Assembly (NCBI GenBank): GCA_963575745.1
Contig: CAUYUJ010000344.1
Span: forward strand, 48,468-112,467
Length of the DNA stretch: 64,000 nucleotides
Direction of reading: 5' to 3'
Source: Prorocentrum cordatum
Taxonomy: Eukaryota > Sar > Dinophyceae > Prorocentrales > Prorocentraceae
Part shown: in pieces, positions 53,769 to 63,476 of the stretch
Layout of the letters: every line of letters begins with the position of its first letter
How positions within the stretch are numbered: position 1 is the first letter of the stretch
Notes under the pieces: model-generated
The model's database searches: none
The model's input: only the letters and a program-made list of their open reading frames with translations
Told to the model about the DNA's origin: nothing
Translations under genes and position numbers: made by a program

Positions 53769-53929
53769 CAAGTCGGGCGTGCCCCTCTACAGGAGGAATC
53801 TGCAAACATAGTCGCAAAATCGTCTGGGGACTTTTGGGGGTATGTTTGGAATGTGGCTTGAATATGTTTTGTCATGTGTTTTGTTTGTCGTCCACATAAT
53901 CCGCCAGTAGGAGGACATGCCCAACCTAA
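53769..53929. mobile_element. TIR element family A, copy 7
   Basis: AGTCGGGCGTGCCCCTCTAC at the left, inverted GTAGGAGGACATGCCCAACC at the right. Inserted in reverse relative to copy 4; it lies in the intron just downstream of the phosphofructokinase exon. Confidence 0.65.
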
Positions 53930-53993
53930 CTGTGTGTGTCCCGTGCCCGCTCCGAGGCCGCGCCGCCACCGCCGCACGGGGCTGAGAGGGCGC

Positions 53994-54061
53994 ATAACGT
54001 CGTTGTCGATGGACTTCGGCACGCCCACGATGCTCAGCTTCATGTTCCTCTTCCGGGCCTC
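53994..54061 (-). CDS. Exon of a 6-phosphofructokinase (probably pyrophosphate-dependent type)
   Basis: 68 nt reading EARKRNMKLSIVGVPKSIDN DV. The motif VGVPKTIDNDI is the signature of the substrate-binding / active site of phosphofructokinases, with the TIDND Asp acting as the catalytic base. GVPK(T/S)IDND with a preceding basic stretch is most like the PPi-dependent and plant-type group. Here Thr is Ser, a known conservative variant position. Acceptor CCTCCCAG|GAGGCC; GC donor GACGTTAT|GCGCCC. Cytosolic glycolysis. No other exon of the gene is recognised in the window; family A and E elements lie downstream and a 0.5 kb GGA array upstream. Confidence 0.7.
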
Positions 54062-54570
54062 CTGGGAGGGAGGGAAGGAGGGAGGGAGGGAGGGGAGGGG
54101 GAGGAGGAGGAGGAGGAGGAGGAGGAGGAGGAGAGAGGAGGAGGAGGAGGAGGAGGCGGAGAGAGGAGGCGGAGAGGAGGAGGAGGCCAGGACAGGGACA
54201 TCCGCATGAGTGGGTCAACGTCAATGCGCCCGCCTAGGGTGCAGTGTAGAGTGTACGCGTATGAGGAGGAGAAAGAAGGAGGAGAAGGAGGAGGAGGAGG
54301 AGGAGGAGTAGGAGGGGGAGGAGGAGGATAAGGAGAGGAGGAGAGGAGGAGGGGGAGGAGGAGGAGGAGGAGGAGGAGGAGGAGGAGGAGGAGAGGAGGA
54401 GGAGGGGAGGAGGAGAGGAGAGAGGAGGGGAGGAGGAGGAGGAGGAGAGGAGGAGGAGGAGGAGGAGGAGGAGGAAGGAGGTGGAGGAGGGGGAGAAGGA
54501 GCAGGAGGAGGAGGAGAGGCATCAAGGAGAAGGAGGAGGAGGAGGAGGAGGGCGGAAGGGCGGGAGGGAG
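54062..54570. repeat. (GGA)n microsatellite, 0.5 kb
   Basis: GGA triplets with GAAGAA and AGAGG variants, starting directly at the acceptor of the phosphofructokinase exon. The presumed pyrimidine tract of the 3' splice site is itself part of the array on the minus strand. Confidence 0.95.
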
Positions 54571-54887
54571 GGAGGAGGGGTGCTCGGTCAGGTCGGGGCT
54601 GGCTCCTCGATTCCGCGGTGCCGTGCGCCGAGGACTGCTGTGCAGCCAGCGGGCACTTTTGGCAAGTGGGCGCAGGAGCGACGCAAAGAAACGAATCTTA
54701 CGCTTAGGTCGAGCATGTCGGGCATATACTACGTTTCCTGCTCCCCCCGTCCCAGCGTCCGAACCCTCCTCCCCCGCCTTCCCCGTCCCCCGATCCACCG
54801 CCTCCGCTTTTGTGGGGGGGGGGCAGCCCTTAGGCTGGCCGAGGGCCCCCCCCCCTTCAAGAAATGTACTTCGAGGGGGTGTCTGCT

Positions 54888-55200
54888 AGTGAATGTCCCC
54901 CTGCAGGCAGACTTTGGACGAGAAGTTCTCAACACCCAAAAGCTATGCCAAACATGCAAGAAAAAACAACACACAATCCTCCCCAGGCAACTGTTTGACT
55001 ACTTCTGGGTACTTGGGGGGGGGTGCTAGTGAATGTCCCGTACTTGGGGGGGGGGGTGCTAGTGAATGTCCCCCTACAGGCAGATTTTGGACGAGAAGTT
55101 TAAAACACCCAAAAGCTATGCCAAACATGCAAACAAACCAAAAAAACAAAAAAAAATCCTCCCCAGACGACTGTTTGACTACTTCTGGGTACATCATCTT
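54888..55200. repeat. Two tandem, degenerate family A copies
   Basis: GTGAATGTCCCCCTGCAGGC ... GCAACTGTTTGACTACTTCT occurs at 54889-55010 and again at 55057-55190, about 168 bp apart, each with AAAAGCTATGCCAAACATGC. The TIRs are worn. Poly-G tracts separate them. Confidence 0.55.
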
Positions 55201-55202
55201 AC

Positions 55203-55500
55203 TGTACGCGGGATGGCACATCGGCCCTACGCGGTGGCTCACGCGGGCCGCCAGCGCGGCACGCCACGTCGGCAACGAGGGCGCCCACGCGCCGACCGCT
55301 GCGCGGGAAACCTGCGCGCCGAGGTCGGTGGAGACGACCCCGCTGTTCTCTCTGCGCCGCTCGCCTTCGGGGGGGGTGCCCCCAGCTTCTCGCTCAATCT
55401 CGGAGCCCCACAGGGCCCTCTGGACATCGGGAGAGGTGCTGCGGAGGCCGTGGGGGCCTCCTTGGAGCTCCTGGGGGGCACCATTGGGCCCGGGGCACTT
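55203..55500 (-). CDS. Hypothetical exon, 99 codons
   Basis: Reads KCPGPNGAPQELQGGPHGLR, STSPDVQRALWGSEIEREAG, GTPPEGERRRENSGVVSTDL, GAQVSRAAVGAWAPSLPTWR, AALAARVSHRVGPMCHPAY. Donor ACA|GTAAGA is a canonical GT site. The acceptor is CTCTTCGGAG|AAGTGC, about 15-30 nt from a family E element. Two other frames are open through the same region, but this one has the best composition. No domain recognised. Confidence 0.4.
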
Positions 55501-55514
55501 CTCCGAAGAGCGAG

Positions 55515-55648
55515 AAACAACATGCACGCACGCGGAGTTCTCGGATCTGCGCTGAAACCCCCTCTCCCAGGCGCGCGGAGCGCTCCGGGGGCGGCACTGG
55601 AGGCGCCGCCAGGGGGGCCCATCGCAGATGCAAGGAATCCGCGAGGAG
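55515..55648. mobile_element. Palindromic element family E, copy 10
   Basis: CACGCGGAGTTCTCGGATCT at the left, inverted ATCGCAGATGCAAGGAATCC at the right, centre GGCGCGCGGAGCGC...GGAGGCGCCGCC. It abuts the acceptor side of the hypothetical exon 55203-55500. Confidence 0.6.
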
Positions 55649-55649
55649 G

Positions 55650-56435
55650 AGCAGGAGGAGGAGAAGAGGCATCAAGGAGGAGGAGGAGGAGAAGGAGGAG
55701 GAGGAGGAGGAGGAGGAGGGAGGAGGAGAGGAGGAGGAGGAGGAGGAGGAGAGGAGGGAGGAGGAGGGGAGGAGGAGGAGGAGGAGGAGGAGAGAGGACC
55801 GCCAAAAGTCTGTGTCTGTGCAGTTTGCCTCTTCCTCGAAACCTGGGGCCAGGGGCACTCCTGGCAACACCCGACACTCCGGCCTTCCTTTTGGGAGCGG
55901 CCGGTCCGCTCGGCCTGCGCGAGGAATGTGCCGGAGAGGATCGGCAGGATGCGAGAGGAAGAGGAGGAGGAGGAGGAGGGAGGAGTGAGGAGGAGGAGAA
56001 GGAAGGAGGAAAGAGTAGGAGCAGGAGGAGGAGAGGAGGAGGAGGGAGGGAGAGGAGAGAAGGAGAGAGGAGGAGGGGGAAGGAGGATGAGGAGAGAGAG
56101 GAGAGGAGGATGAGGAGAAAGGAGGAGGAGAAGGGGAGAGAGGGGAGGACGAGGAGGAGAAGACGGGGAAGAGGTACCGGAGAAGGGAGGGGAGGAAAGG
56201 AAGGGATGATGTAGGAGGAGGAGGCGGCGCAAGCCGCCCCCGCTGGTCCTGCCGCCGCAGGCGCCTCCGGACGGGAGGCCCAGGGCTCGCCTCCTCCGCC
56301 TCCTCCTTCCCTCATCTCCTCCTCTTCCCCCTCTTCCCCCTCCTCCTCCGCCTCCTCCTCCTCCTCCTCCTCTGACTCCTCCTCCTCCTCCTCCTCCTCC
56401 TCCCCCTCCTCCTCCGCCTCCTCCTCCTCCAGGAG
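55650..56435. repeat. (GGA)n arrays followed by a (CCT)n array
   Basis: GGA at 55650-55795 and 55950-56215, CCT at 56297-56432, with about 150 bp and 80 bp of ordinary sequence between. Frames across them are low complexity. Confidence 0.9.
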
Positions 56436-57078
56436 GCAGGCAGGGGGGGTGGGGGACGGGGCGGGGCCCGCGCAGCGGCGGCCCCCCCTCTCGCGGGGCG
56501 GCGCTGCCCGAGGGGGGCAGCGCCGCCTGCGGGCAGACGGCGGCTGTGCGCGGCTGCGGACAGGCGGCGGACAATGCCGCCCGCGGAGAGCTCCGCTTGA
56601 CCCAAAAGGGGAGCCAGCTGGAAGGGGGTGGTGCAACAGAGTGCCAAAGAACTGTGTTGCACTGTCTTGCAACTAACATGTATTGCACGCGGGAATCCAG
56701 CGACAAATCTGCGCCCTGGAATGTATGGCACGCCCCAAATGCATGGCATCCCACAACTACATTGCACCAGATCCATTGCACCACCGCCTTGTAGCTAGAC
56801 CCCCTTCGGGTCAACCAGGAGAGCGCTCGCACGAGCGCGCGCGCGCTGGCCTCTACACTGACAAGGTACCGAAATCGGCGGCGAGACCGGGGGGGGACTT
56901 CGAGGTTCGAATTTTCTAGGTTGGGAGGCGGTTCTTCCTTGTTTCCGGTCTCTGGGGGCCGTTGTCGGGTACCGGGGCTCCCGAAACTCGATCGGGGGTG
57001 AAAAGCCGCGTCAGATGGACGCCAGGAAGGGTCCAGGGACCCATTTTTACAGATATTCGGCGGCGCGCTCAAGTTTGA

Positions 57079-57236
57079 AGTGAGAAAGAGAAGGCCTTCT
57101 CAGAAGGCGGCGGCACTTCTCAGACGCACTCGCACTGCATGAAAGAATTGCTGCGTCTTCGAAGAAGGCCCAGGAAACTTCTCAGAAGGCTGGAGGACTT
57201 CCGAGCCTTCTGAGAAGGCCCGCCCCTTCCCACTTA
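57079..57236. mobile_element. TIR element family G, copy 3
   Basis: AAGTGAGAAAGAGAAGGCCT at the left and inverted CTGAGAAGGCCCGCCCCTTC at the right. Confidence 0.65.
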
Positions 57237-57269
57237 CCCCCCGGTCTCGCCCCCGACGGGTGCCCAAAG

Positions 57270-57435
57270 GGAGGAAGGGAAGGAGGGAAGGGAGGGAGAG
57301 GGAAGGGAGAAAGGGAAGGAGGGAAGGGAGGGAGAGGAAGGAGGGAAGGAGGGAAGGGAGGAAGGAGGGAAGGGAGGGAAGGAGGGAAGGGAGGAAGAGA
57401 AGGATGGAAGGAAGGGAAGGAGGGAAGGGATGGAG
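57270..57435. repeat. (GGGAA)-type purine array
   Basis: GAGGGAAGGGAGGAAGGA-type units, all purine on this strand. Confidence 0.9.
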
Positions 57436-57671
57436 AGGCCACACGTGGAGGACCGCATGCATGTGGACTTTGCGCCCTGCAGGTGCCGGTGCCAGCGTCA
57501 GTGCTTGCCCTGCCAGGCCTGTGGGCCCGTACCCTCCCCAGCATTGAGTCCGATTTGCTGAGCCCGGCCCAGGATTGCTGAGCCCGGCCAGATCTGGGCC
57601 CCCCCCGATTTGCTGAGCCCAGCCCAGGAAGCCTGCTAGAATGGGAACCCGTATGTGAGCCCAACGGTGAG

Positions 57672-58465
57672 TCCGTGCTAATCCTCCTCCTTCTCCTCCT
57701 CCCCCTCCTCCTCCTCTTCCTCCTCCTCCTCCTCATCATCATCATCCTTCATCTCCTCCTCCTCCTCCTCGTCCTCCTCCTCCTCATCCTCATCATCATC
57801 AGCAGCATCAGCATCAGCATCAGCATCAGCATCAGCATCAGCATCAGCATCAGCAGCATCAGCATCAGTATCAGCATCAGCATCAGCATCAGCATCAGCA
57901 GCATCAACCTCAGCATCAGCATCAGCATCAGCATCATCATCATCATCACCATCATCATCAGCAGCATCATCATGATCATCATCATCCTTCATCTCCTCCT
58001 CCTCCTCCTCATCATCATCATCATCAGCAACATCATCATCCCCATCCTCATCCTCTTCCGCATCCTCCTCCTCATCGTCATCCTTGTAATAATCCTCCTC
58101 CTCCTCCTCATCATCATCATTATCATCACCATCAGCAGCAGCAGCAACAGCAGCTGCATCATCACCATCAGCATCCTCATCAGCATCATCAGCAGCGGCA
58201 GCAGCATCATCTTCTTCATCCTAATCACCAGCATCGTCATCATCGTCATCATCATCATCATCATCAACAACATCATAATCACCACCACCATCAGCATCAT
58301 CATCAGCATCAGCATCGGCATCATCAGCATCATCATCAGCAGCATCATCACCATTAGCATCATCATCCTCATCATCATCATCATCGTCATCATCATCAAC
58401 ATCATCATCAACATCACCATCGTCATCGTCATCATGATCATCATCGTCATCATCACCAACATCTG
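57672..58465. repeat. (CCT)n, (CAT)n and (CAGCAT)n arrays, 0.8 kb
   Basis: CCT gives way to ATCAGC and ATC units. Frames give poly-Ile/Ser, poly-Met/Leu or poly-Asp/Ala, all artefacts. Confidence 0.95.
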
Positions 58466-58469
58466 ACCC

Positions 58470-59020
58470 CAGACAAGTCCCAGAGCGCCGTTCGGCCAGG
58501 ACTTCGAGGCGAACCCAGCCAGCGCGAGTGAGAGCCGCCCCCCAGGCCCAAGCATGCAAGCAAGCAAGAAGAGCACCTCCCATCTACCCTCCTCCCTGCG
58601 GCCGCTCCGTCAACTCTACCTCGATCGCCACTCGCTGGCGGGATATGGGTCGATCTCTCCTCAACATCCTGATGCTCCTCTTTATTTTCCCCCCACTTCT
58701 CATCCCCGCCCTCCTGCTCCCCGTCCCGTCGCATTGTGTGTGTGCTCCCTCTCCTCCATACACTCCCCATTCCTCCTCTGCCTCATTTCCCTCCTCCGAA
58801 AGGAGGCACACCGTCTAGCACGACTACTGGCATCGCGCGACGAAGATCCCAGAGGTAGGTCCTTCAGGCATCTACAAGGTGCTTCGCTTTCCGCCGACAA
58901 GTGGTTGCGTCTGGAAACTTGAGGGACCTCGCTGAGGTGCGGAGCTGGAGGAGACCGACGAGGCAGAGGAGTGCGAGGAGGTGGGCAAGCAAGGAGGGCT
59001 ACGCTGGCCTTCCTGGTCTC
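58470..59020. other. No gene recognised
   Basis: Moderately GC-rich. Frames at 58528-58922 have no domain. Confidence 0.4.
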
Positions 59021-59076
59021 CTCCTCCTCCTCCTCCTCCTCCTCCTCCTCCTCCTCCTCCTCCTCCTCCTCCTCCC
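59020..59076. repeat. (CCT)n microsatellite
   Basis: Short pure CCT array. Confidence 0.95.
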
Positions 59077-59084
59077 TGGCTTCG

Positions 59085-59240
59085 GCCCTCGAGAAGGGCT
59101 TGCAGTGGATTCGACGTGCGGAGCGCTGCCCTCGGCCATCGGAGGATTGCAGCTCCGGGTGCGCCCTGCCAGAGTCGACTGCTCGGGGGCCGAAGGAAGC
59201 GGGGCAGCCATCTCCTACAGTCGAGGCGTTGACCTAAGGA
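59085..59240 (+). CDS. Possible terminal exon, product unknown
   Basis: After the CCT array the plus strand reads ALEKGLQWIRRAERCPRPSE, DCSSGCALPESTARGPKEAG, QPSPTVEALT and stops at a TAA. CCCTCGAG|AAGGGC could be an acceptor, with the CCT array as its pyrimidine tract. A less GC-rich, 3'-UTR-like stretch follows. No family recognised. Confidence 0.3.
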
Positions 59241-60320
59241 ACCCTGGATAAGGAACGAGGCCCCTTTTTTTCCATAAGTTGAACTTCGATTTCCGATCGA
59301 AAACATAAGGATAACCTGAGGCAAGCTGTGAAACACTTAAGGAACGCGGAGCCCCTCCCCAACCAACAGGGTTCCTTCTTCAGGGCCCCGACTGTAGACC
59401 CTCTGGGAGAAGCCTGGCTCGCGGGGACCATCCCTCGGAAGAAGCCCGCTGGCCCGCTGCTCTGGGACCGTCGGGCTGCACCTTCTGCAGAGGCCGTCGC
59501 AAAGTAGGGGCCCTGCTGGTGCTTCAAGTTCTGCTTCATCGGCTTCGAGTCGGTGCTTACTCAGCGAGCGGGTCGAACAAAGATCGGTCCAATGCACTTC
59601 CGGTTGCTTCCTGGGCGTTGCTAGAATGTTCCAATTCCCTGCTGCTGGAACCGCAGGACCCAAATATGGGCGCACTCGTGCGCATGATGCTACCATTGTA
59701 TTTCCTGCTTCAGACGGCTTCTGGTGAAGCCTAATTGCGGGGCCATCCTGGGCGATCCCTATGCCGTTGAAGTTTTGTCCGTGCGTATGCAGCTCCATTT
59801 GACGATAGGAGCGAACATCTGCTCGACGCTGTGGACTCGGATCGGAGAGCTTACTTGCTGCTGAGTGTCCTGTCGCACATCAGCAGGTGGGTGAAGTTTC
59901 ACAACGTACACCGACGAGCTAACCAAGCTGCACAGGGGTGGTGGGCCTGACTCGCACTTGTCCGACGCGGGGGTCAGAGCATAGCACAGCATGATCAATG
60001 AGCACTCCGATGGGGTATTGGATGAGTAGCTTGCCACGGGTGGGTGGGACCATACTGTGAGGTAACAGTACACCATCATCTGTCTCACCGGGGAAGGATC
60101 CGTGGAAGACAATCGACGGCTACGTAGGGCTGGGGGGGTCCTGTTTTTGTTTGTCCTGGAGGCATTCGCCTTGCCATGCGAGTTCGAGGAGGTCGAATTC
60201 ATAGCGCAGGCTCTCTGTCACCAAAGAGGAAAGAACAGTCACCCCTGGGACTCAGTTTAGGCTTAGGCGGGCCTGCCTGCTGGATGTTCAGAACGCTGGA
60301 ATGTCTAACTTTGAAGCTCC
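59241..60320. other. Low-repeat stretch, hypothetical minus-strand frame only
   Basis: The window's least repetitive non-retroelement kilobase. A minus-strand ORF with a true ATG (59798 to 59337, 153 codons, MELHTHGQNFNGIGIAQDGP...) and another at 60202-59759 are open but match nothing I recognise. They may be chance frames. Confidence 0.3.
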
Positions 60321-60323
60321 CAG

Positions 60324-60603
60324 TGGTAACTCTCATGGGAGCCTCCTTTACCATCTTGTCGGCTCTTGCGAATCGACGCTGGTCGACGCTAAATCGACGC
60401 CTATCGACGCTGAATCGACGATAATCGGCACTAAACGACGCTTAATCGGCGCTATCTCGTCGACTCCCAGACGCCAATCGACGCCAATCGACGCTAATCG
60501 ACGCTAATCGACGCCAATCGACGCTGAATCGACGCTAATCGACATTAATCGACGCTAGAAGCAGAATTACGAGGGTGCACAAGGCTCCCATGATTTGCTA
60601 CTG
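60324..60603. mobile_element. TIR element family F, copy 2, expanded internal 10-bp repeats
   Basis: Left end GGTAACTCTCATGGGAGCCT, right end AAGGCTCCCATGATTTGCTA, inverted. CTTTACCATCTTGTCGGCTC is shared with copy 1. The internal CGACGCTAAT-type unit is repeated roughly 17-20 times. Confidence 0.7.
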
Positions 60604-60729
60604 GAGAAGCGCGCCTGTATTACAGAGGGCCACTGCAGCAAGCCTGGCACGGTCGTTGCTCGGTGCGCGCGTGGCGATGCACGGCGCTGGCTTGAAAGGC
60701 GAGGGGCACGTGCACAGCGTGTCTATTGT

Positions 60730-60897
60730 GAGGTCGGGCATCTCCTCCTACAGGCGGATTTGGGGAGACAAAAACGAAATACATAACAAATACCCACGTG
60801 GTGAAAAATAATAATAATAATAAGAACAATTCGTCCCCAGACTATGCTTTGACTATGTTTGAATATTCCTCCTGTGGAAGGACAGGCCCGACCTTAA
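60730..60897. mobile_element. TIR element family A, copy 10
   Basis: GAGGTCGGGCATCTCCTCC at the left, inverted GGAAGGACAGGCCCGACCTT at the right. Interior has (AAT)n and TTCGTCCCCAGACTATGC. Confidence 0.75.
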
Positions 60898-60974
60898 GTC
60901 TAAGGCGACTGTGCTCGAGTACCGGCGCACGGGCCCTGCCTTTTTCCAAGCCGAAAGCGACAGTAAGAGCTCGA

Positions 60975-61260
60975 CCACGAGAAGCCTTCCGCAAGAAAAA
61001 CCCCACCCTGAGACCCTTGTGGGCACCGGAAACGGCAGGGCCGTTTTTCACCGTTTCCCAAAAAGTGTCCCTTGGAAATGGAAGCGGCAAAAAAACGGCG
61101 ACCGGAAACAGTAAAAAAAAGTGCTCCAGGATTGGAACCGGAGCCGGAACCGATCAAAAAACGGCGACGGAACTGGTAAAATAACGGCGTCGGAACTGGC
61201 CCAAAAACGGCAAAACGGAACCAGTAAAGACACGGCCCTGTCGTTTCCAGGGCCCACTAA
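60975..61260. repeat. Degenerate minisatellite (CGGAACTGG / AAAACGG)
   Basis: GGAACCGG, AAAAACGGCGAC and GAAACAG words recur for about 250 bp, after a partial family I block (GAAGCCTTCCGCAAG). Confidence 0.5.
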
Positions 61261-61339
61261 GCCTGAGACCCCATGACATCCATGTGAGCGCTTTTTATCC
61301 CGCGTTTCGACATTGGGCGGAAAGGGGGGGAGGGGGGGT

Positions 61340-61520
61340 TCTGGGGGTTCTGGCTCCGGACCCCTGCTTAGCGCGACTGTTTGCAACAGGGCGTCCATTA
61401 TGGGATGGGGGAGGCTCCACCTGCTCGAAACAGGCGGCCAACCAAAAACAGCCAACATCCACTCCAGGGGGGGGGAGGCGGGGGGCGAGGGCCCGCGCCG
61501 ATCGGCAAAACAATGAATAA
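61340..61520. repeat. Dispersed repeat family J, copy 2
   Basis: CGACTGTTTGCAACAGGGCG, CACCTGCTCGAAACAGGCG and CGCGCCGATCGGCAAAACAA, as at 51955. Confidence 0.6.
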
Positions 61521-61544
61521 AAAACAATCACCATGACGTCTATT

Positions 61545-61660
61545 GGTTTTTGGTGTGGGAGCGTCACGCTTCCCATAGCCAAGCCATCGAAACCAAAGAA
61601 ACCCAGGGCACCCTGGAAGCAGGCAGGGTGTTTCTTGGCATGCGTCTCCACTGTAGACGC
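61545..61660. repeat. Dispersed repeat family I, copy 3
   Basis: TGTGGGAGCGTCACGCTTCC, ACCAAAGAAACCCAGGGC and GGCATGCGTCTCCACTGTAG. Confidence 0.6.
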
Positions 61661-61916
61661 TTGGGCTGGCTGCCTCAGTTGGCTCGGCCTCCCGGACGGA
61701 ACGCGCAGATCTTGGCTGCGATGTTTGGCATGCTGCCACTGGGCGACGGGCCTCGGCTTGATCTTATTAGTCGCTTTTGACCGCCTGTGCAAATCCGTGG
61801 GAGCGGATGTTCTTCTCCGACCTGGAGTCGCTGCAGTGCCCTGAGGGGGAAGCACCCCTCCCTCCCTCGCTGTCGTTTGGGACAAGACTCTTGGGCGGGG
61901 CTTCTGTATGATTGAT

Positions 61917-62401
61917 GTCACGCCACTCCGACGACGACGCCATACGGTCGCGATGCCCCCCGCGACTATGAGTCGCTCTTGGCTCAGGTGTTGGAGAAGG
62001 AGGTGGTGGCAGGAGGAGAGGTCCTTTGGTTATGTGGGGTCTACAAGACGGGGGAGGGCGAGGATGGGACAGCGACGGGGAGGAGATGCCGATGCAAGGA
62101 GAAGCTCCCCGACCAAAACTCGGCTAACTATCTCAAATTTCACAATCGGCTGTGTTCACTGGGCCACATACTACGTGTTACTAGTCAATGCCCGAATTGT
62201 TCAAAGTTGTTTTCGAGCAAAGTGACGGCTGCCCGTCACCTGGTGGGGTCTATGGTTCGTGGGTGCTCTCACGCTGCTGGTGTCATTCTCAGGAGCTGCT
62301 TCATGAAACGGATGAGCTCTTGTGCCAGGATGGTGGGTATCACGCAACTGCGCTCCCCGACAATCAACAGCCTGTCTGTAGTCGTTCACCTCAGACACTG
62401 A
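61917..62401 (+). CDS. Fragment of a zinc-finger-bearing protein, possibly from a LINE-type retroelement
   Basis: Open on the plus strand after a stop near 61914; no convincing ATG, so this is a fragment or an internal exon. Reads YGRDAPRDYESLLAQVLEKE, VVAGGEVLWLCGVYKTGEGE, ... CRCKEKLPDQNSANYLKFHN, RLCSLGHILRVTSQCPNCSK, LFSSKVTAARHLVGSMVRGC. CPNCSKLFSSKVTAARHL...C is a C2H(C)-like finger (C-x2-C-x11-H-x9-C). Such fingers precede or follow the reverse transcriptase of some dinoflagellate non-LTR elements, but no reverse transcriptase follows here. Composition is less GC-biased than in the other coding stretches. Confidence 0.4.
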
Positions 62402-62431
62402 GAACGTAGGGTCGAAAGCAGCACACATACC

Positions 62432-62806
62432 TTGACGAGCAGCTCCCTGCTGATGTCGAAGCCTGCCTGGATGTCGAAGCGGCAGGGCGGCGAGCCGCCG
62501 GCAGCCAAGGTGCAGAGGGCCGCCAGCGGCGGCGCTCCAGCCAGGGGCCGCGGGGCCAAGGGCGGCCTCATCGAGAAGCAGGTGCTCGGGGAGCTGGTCG
62601 CGGTGCTGGCCAGGGTGGTGCCCGCGGGCGAGGCCGAGTTGAGGGCGCTGACACCTGCGGTCTACGGCACCAACCTGCTGCCGATGGACGTGCCCGTTGT
62701 CCAGCGCAGGTTGGAGGAGCGGGCCTCCTTCAACGCGGAGGCGCAGGAGCAGCGCGGGAAGAGCAGGAGACGGCCTAGCAGAGGGCCGAGGACCTCGAGC
62801 GCACCA
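62432..62806 (+). CDS. Hypothetical coding sequence, first part (frame 2)
   Basis: Reads MSKPAWMSKRQGGEPPAAKV, ... GGLIEKQVLGELVAVLARVV, PAGEAELRALTPAVYGTNLL, PMDVPVVQRRLEERASFNAE, AQEQRGKS. This is good non-repetitive protein sequence with GC-ending codons. Near 62760-62790 the protein-like reading moves to the next frame (QRAEDLERTNMCAPFLRAPA), so a one-base shift has broken the gene or the assembly has an indel. Family not recognised. Confidence 0.5.
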
Positions 62807-63318
62807 ACATGTGCGCGCCCTTCCTGCGGGCGCCTGCGGCGGTGATCGACGGGATCCTGGAGGAGGCGGAGGCCTACAGGATAGGCGTCCTGAAGGCCAG
62901 CCGCAAGGCGGCCAAGCGGTACTGGGACAACACCTTAGCGACACCCCTGGCCATCGCTCGGACGTCCATTTCCTATGTTTTTTTGGTTTCGTGCGTGTTT
63001 TTTTCGCCAAGTGGTCGAGGATGCTCCTCGAAGGTCCTCGCCGAGAAAAAAATGCACACGTCCGAGCGATGCCAGGACCCCAACGTCCGTCACAAGAGGA
63101 TGAGGTTCTGCCACGTGAGGCGGCTCAAGACGAAGAATGGCAAGCAGCAGGAGCAGGCCAAGATCCAGTTCTGGATCGGCCAGCAGGCGCCAGGCTCTCA
63201 GGCGTTGCTTCAGTCGATCCGCGAGTCGCTCGTCGAGATGGGAGGGGAGAAGACGGTGGGTGAGGCTCCGAGGGGCATCGTAGTCAGGGAGGCTCAGAGG
63301 CTCCTGGGCCAGTTGTGA
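62779..63318 (+). CDS. Hypothetical coding sequence, second part (frame 1)
   Basis: From just after a TAG: QRAEDLERTNMCAPFLRAPA, AVIDGILEEAEAYRIGVLKA, SRKAAKRYWDN..., then a less protein-like stretch (62935-63030, rich in T, perhaps an unspliced intron), then KMHTSERCQDPNVRHKRMRF, CHVRRLKTKNGKQQEQAKIQ, FWIGQQAPGSQALLQSIRES, ...EAQRLLGQL and a TGA at 63316. Basic and helical. No domain recognised; it may be the 3' part of the gene started at 62432. Confidence 0.5.
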   Translation, partial: QRAEDLERTNMCAPFLRAPAAVIDGILEEAEAYRIGVLKASRKAAKRYWDNTLATPLAIARTSISYVFLVSCVFFSPSGRGCSSKVLAEKKMHTSERCQDPNVRHKRMRFCHVRRLKTKNGKQQEQAKIQFWIGQQAPGSQALLQSIRESLVEMGGEKTVGEAPRGIVVREAQRLLGQL

Positions 63319-63476
63319 AGTAGCTGCGCCTGACCTTCAGGCAGTGAGCCCTGGACGAGTGCTGCTGCGTGTCGCTGCCGAGATGGGTGCGAACGTCTCG
63401 CACCGTGGTCCCTCACCGTCCAGGCCTGCTCGCCCTACTCGTTTTCATCACTCCGGTGAGAGGCACTTTGGAGAGA

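Noticed and set aside
57675-58466. 263-codon Ile/Ser-rich and Met/Asp-rich ORFs
   Set aside because: Pure translations of (CAT)n/(CAG)n/(CCT)n arrays.
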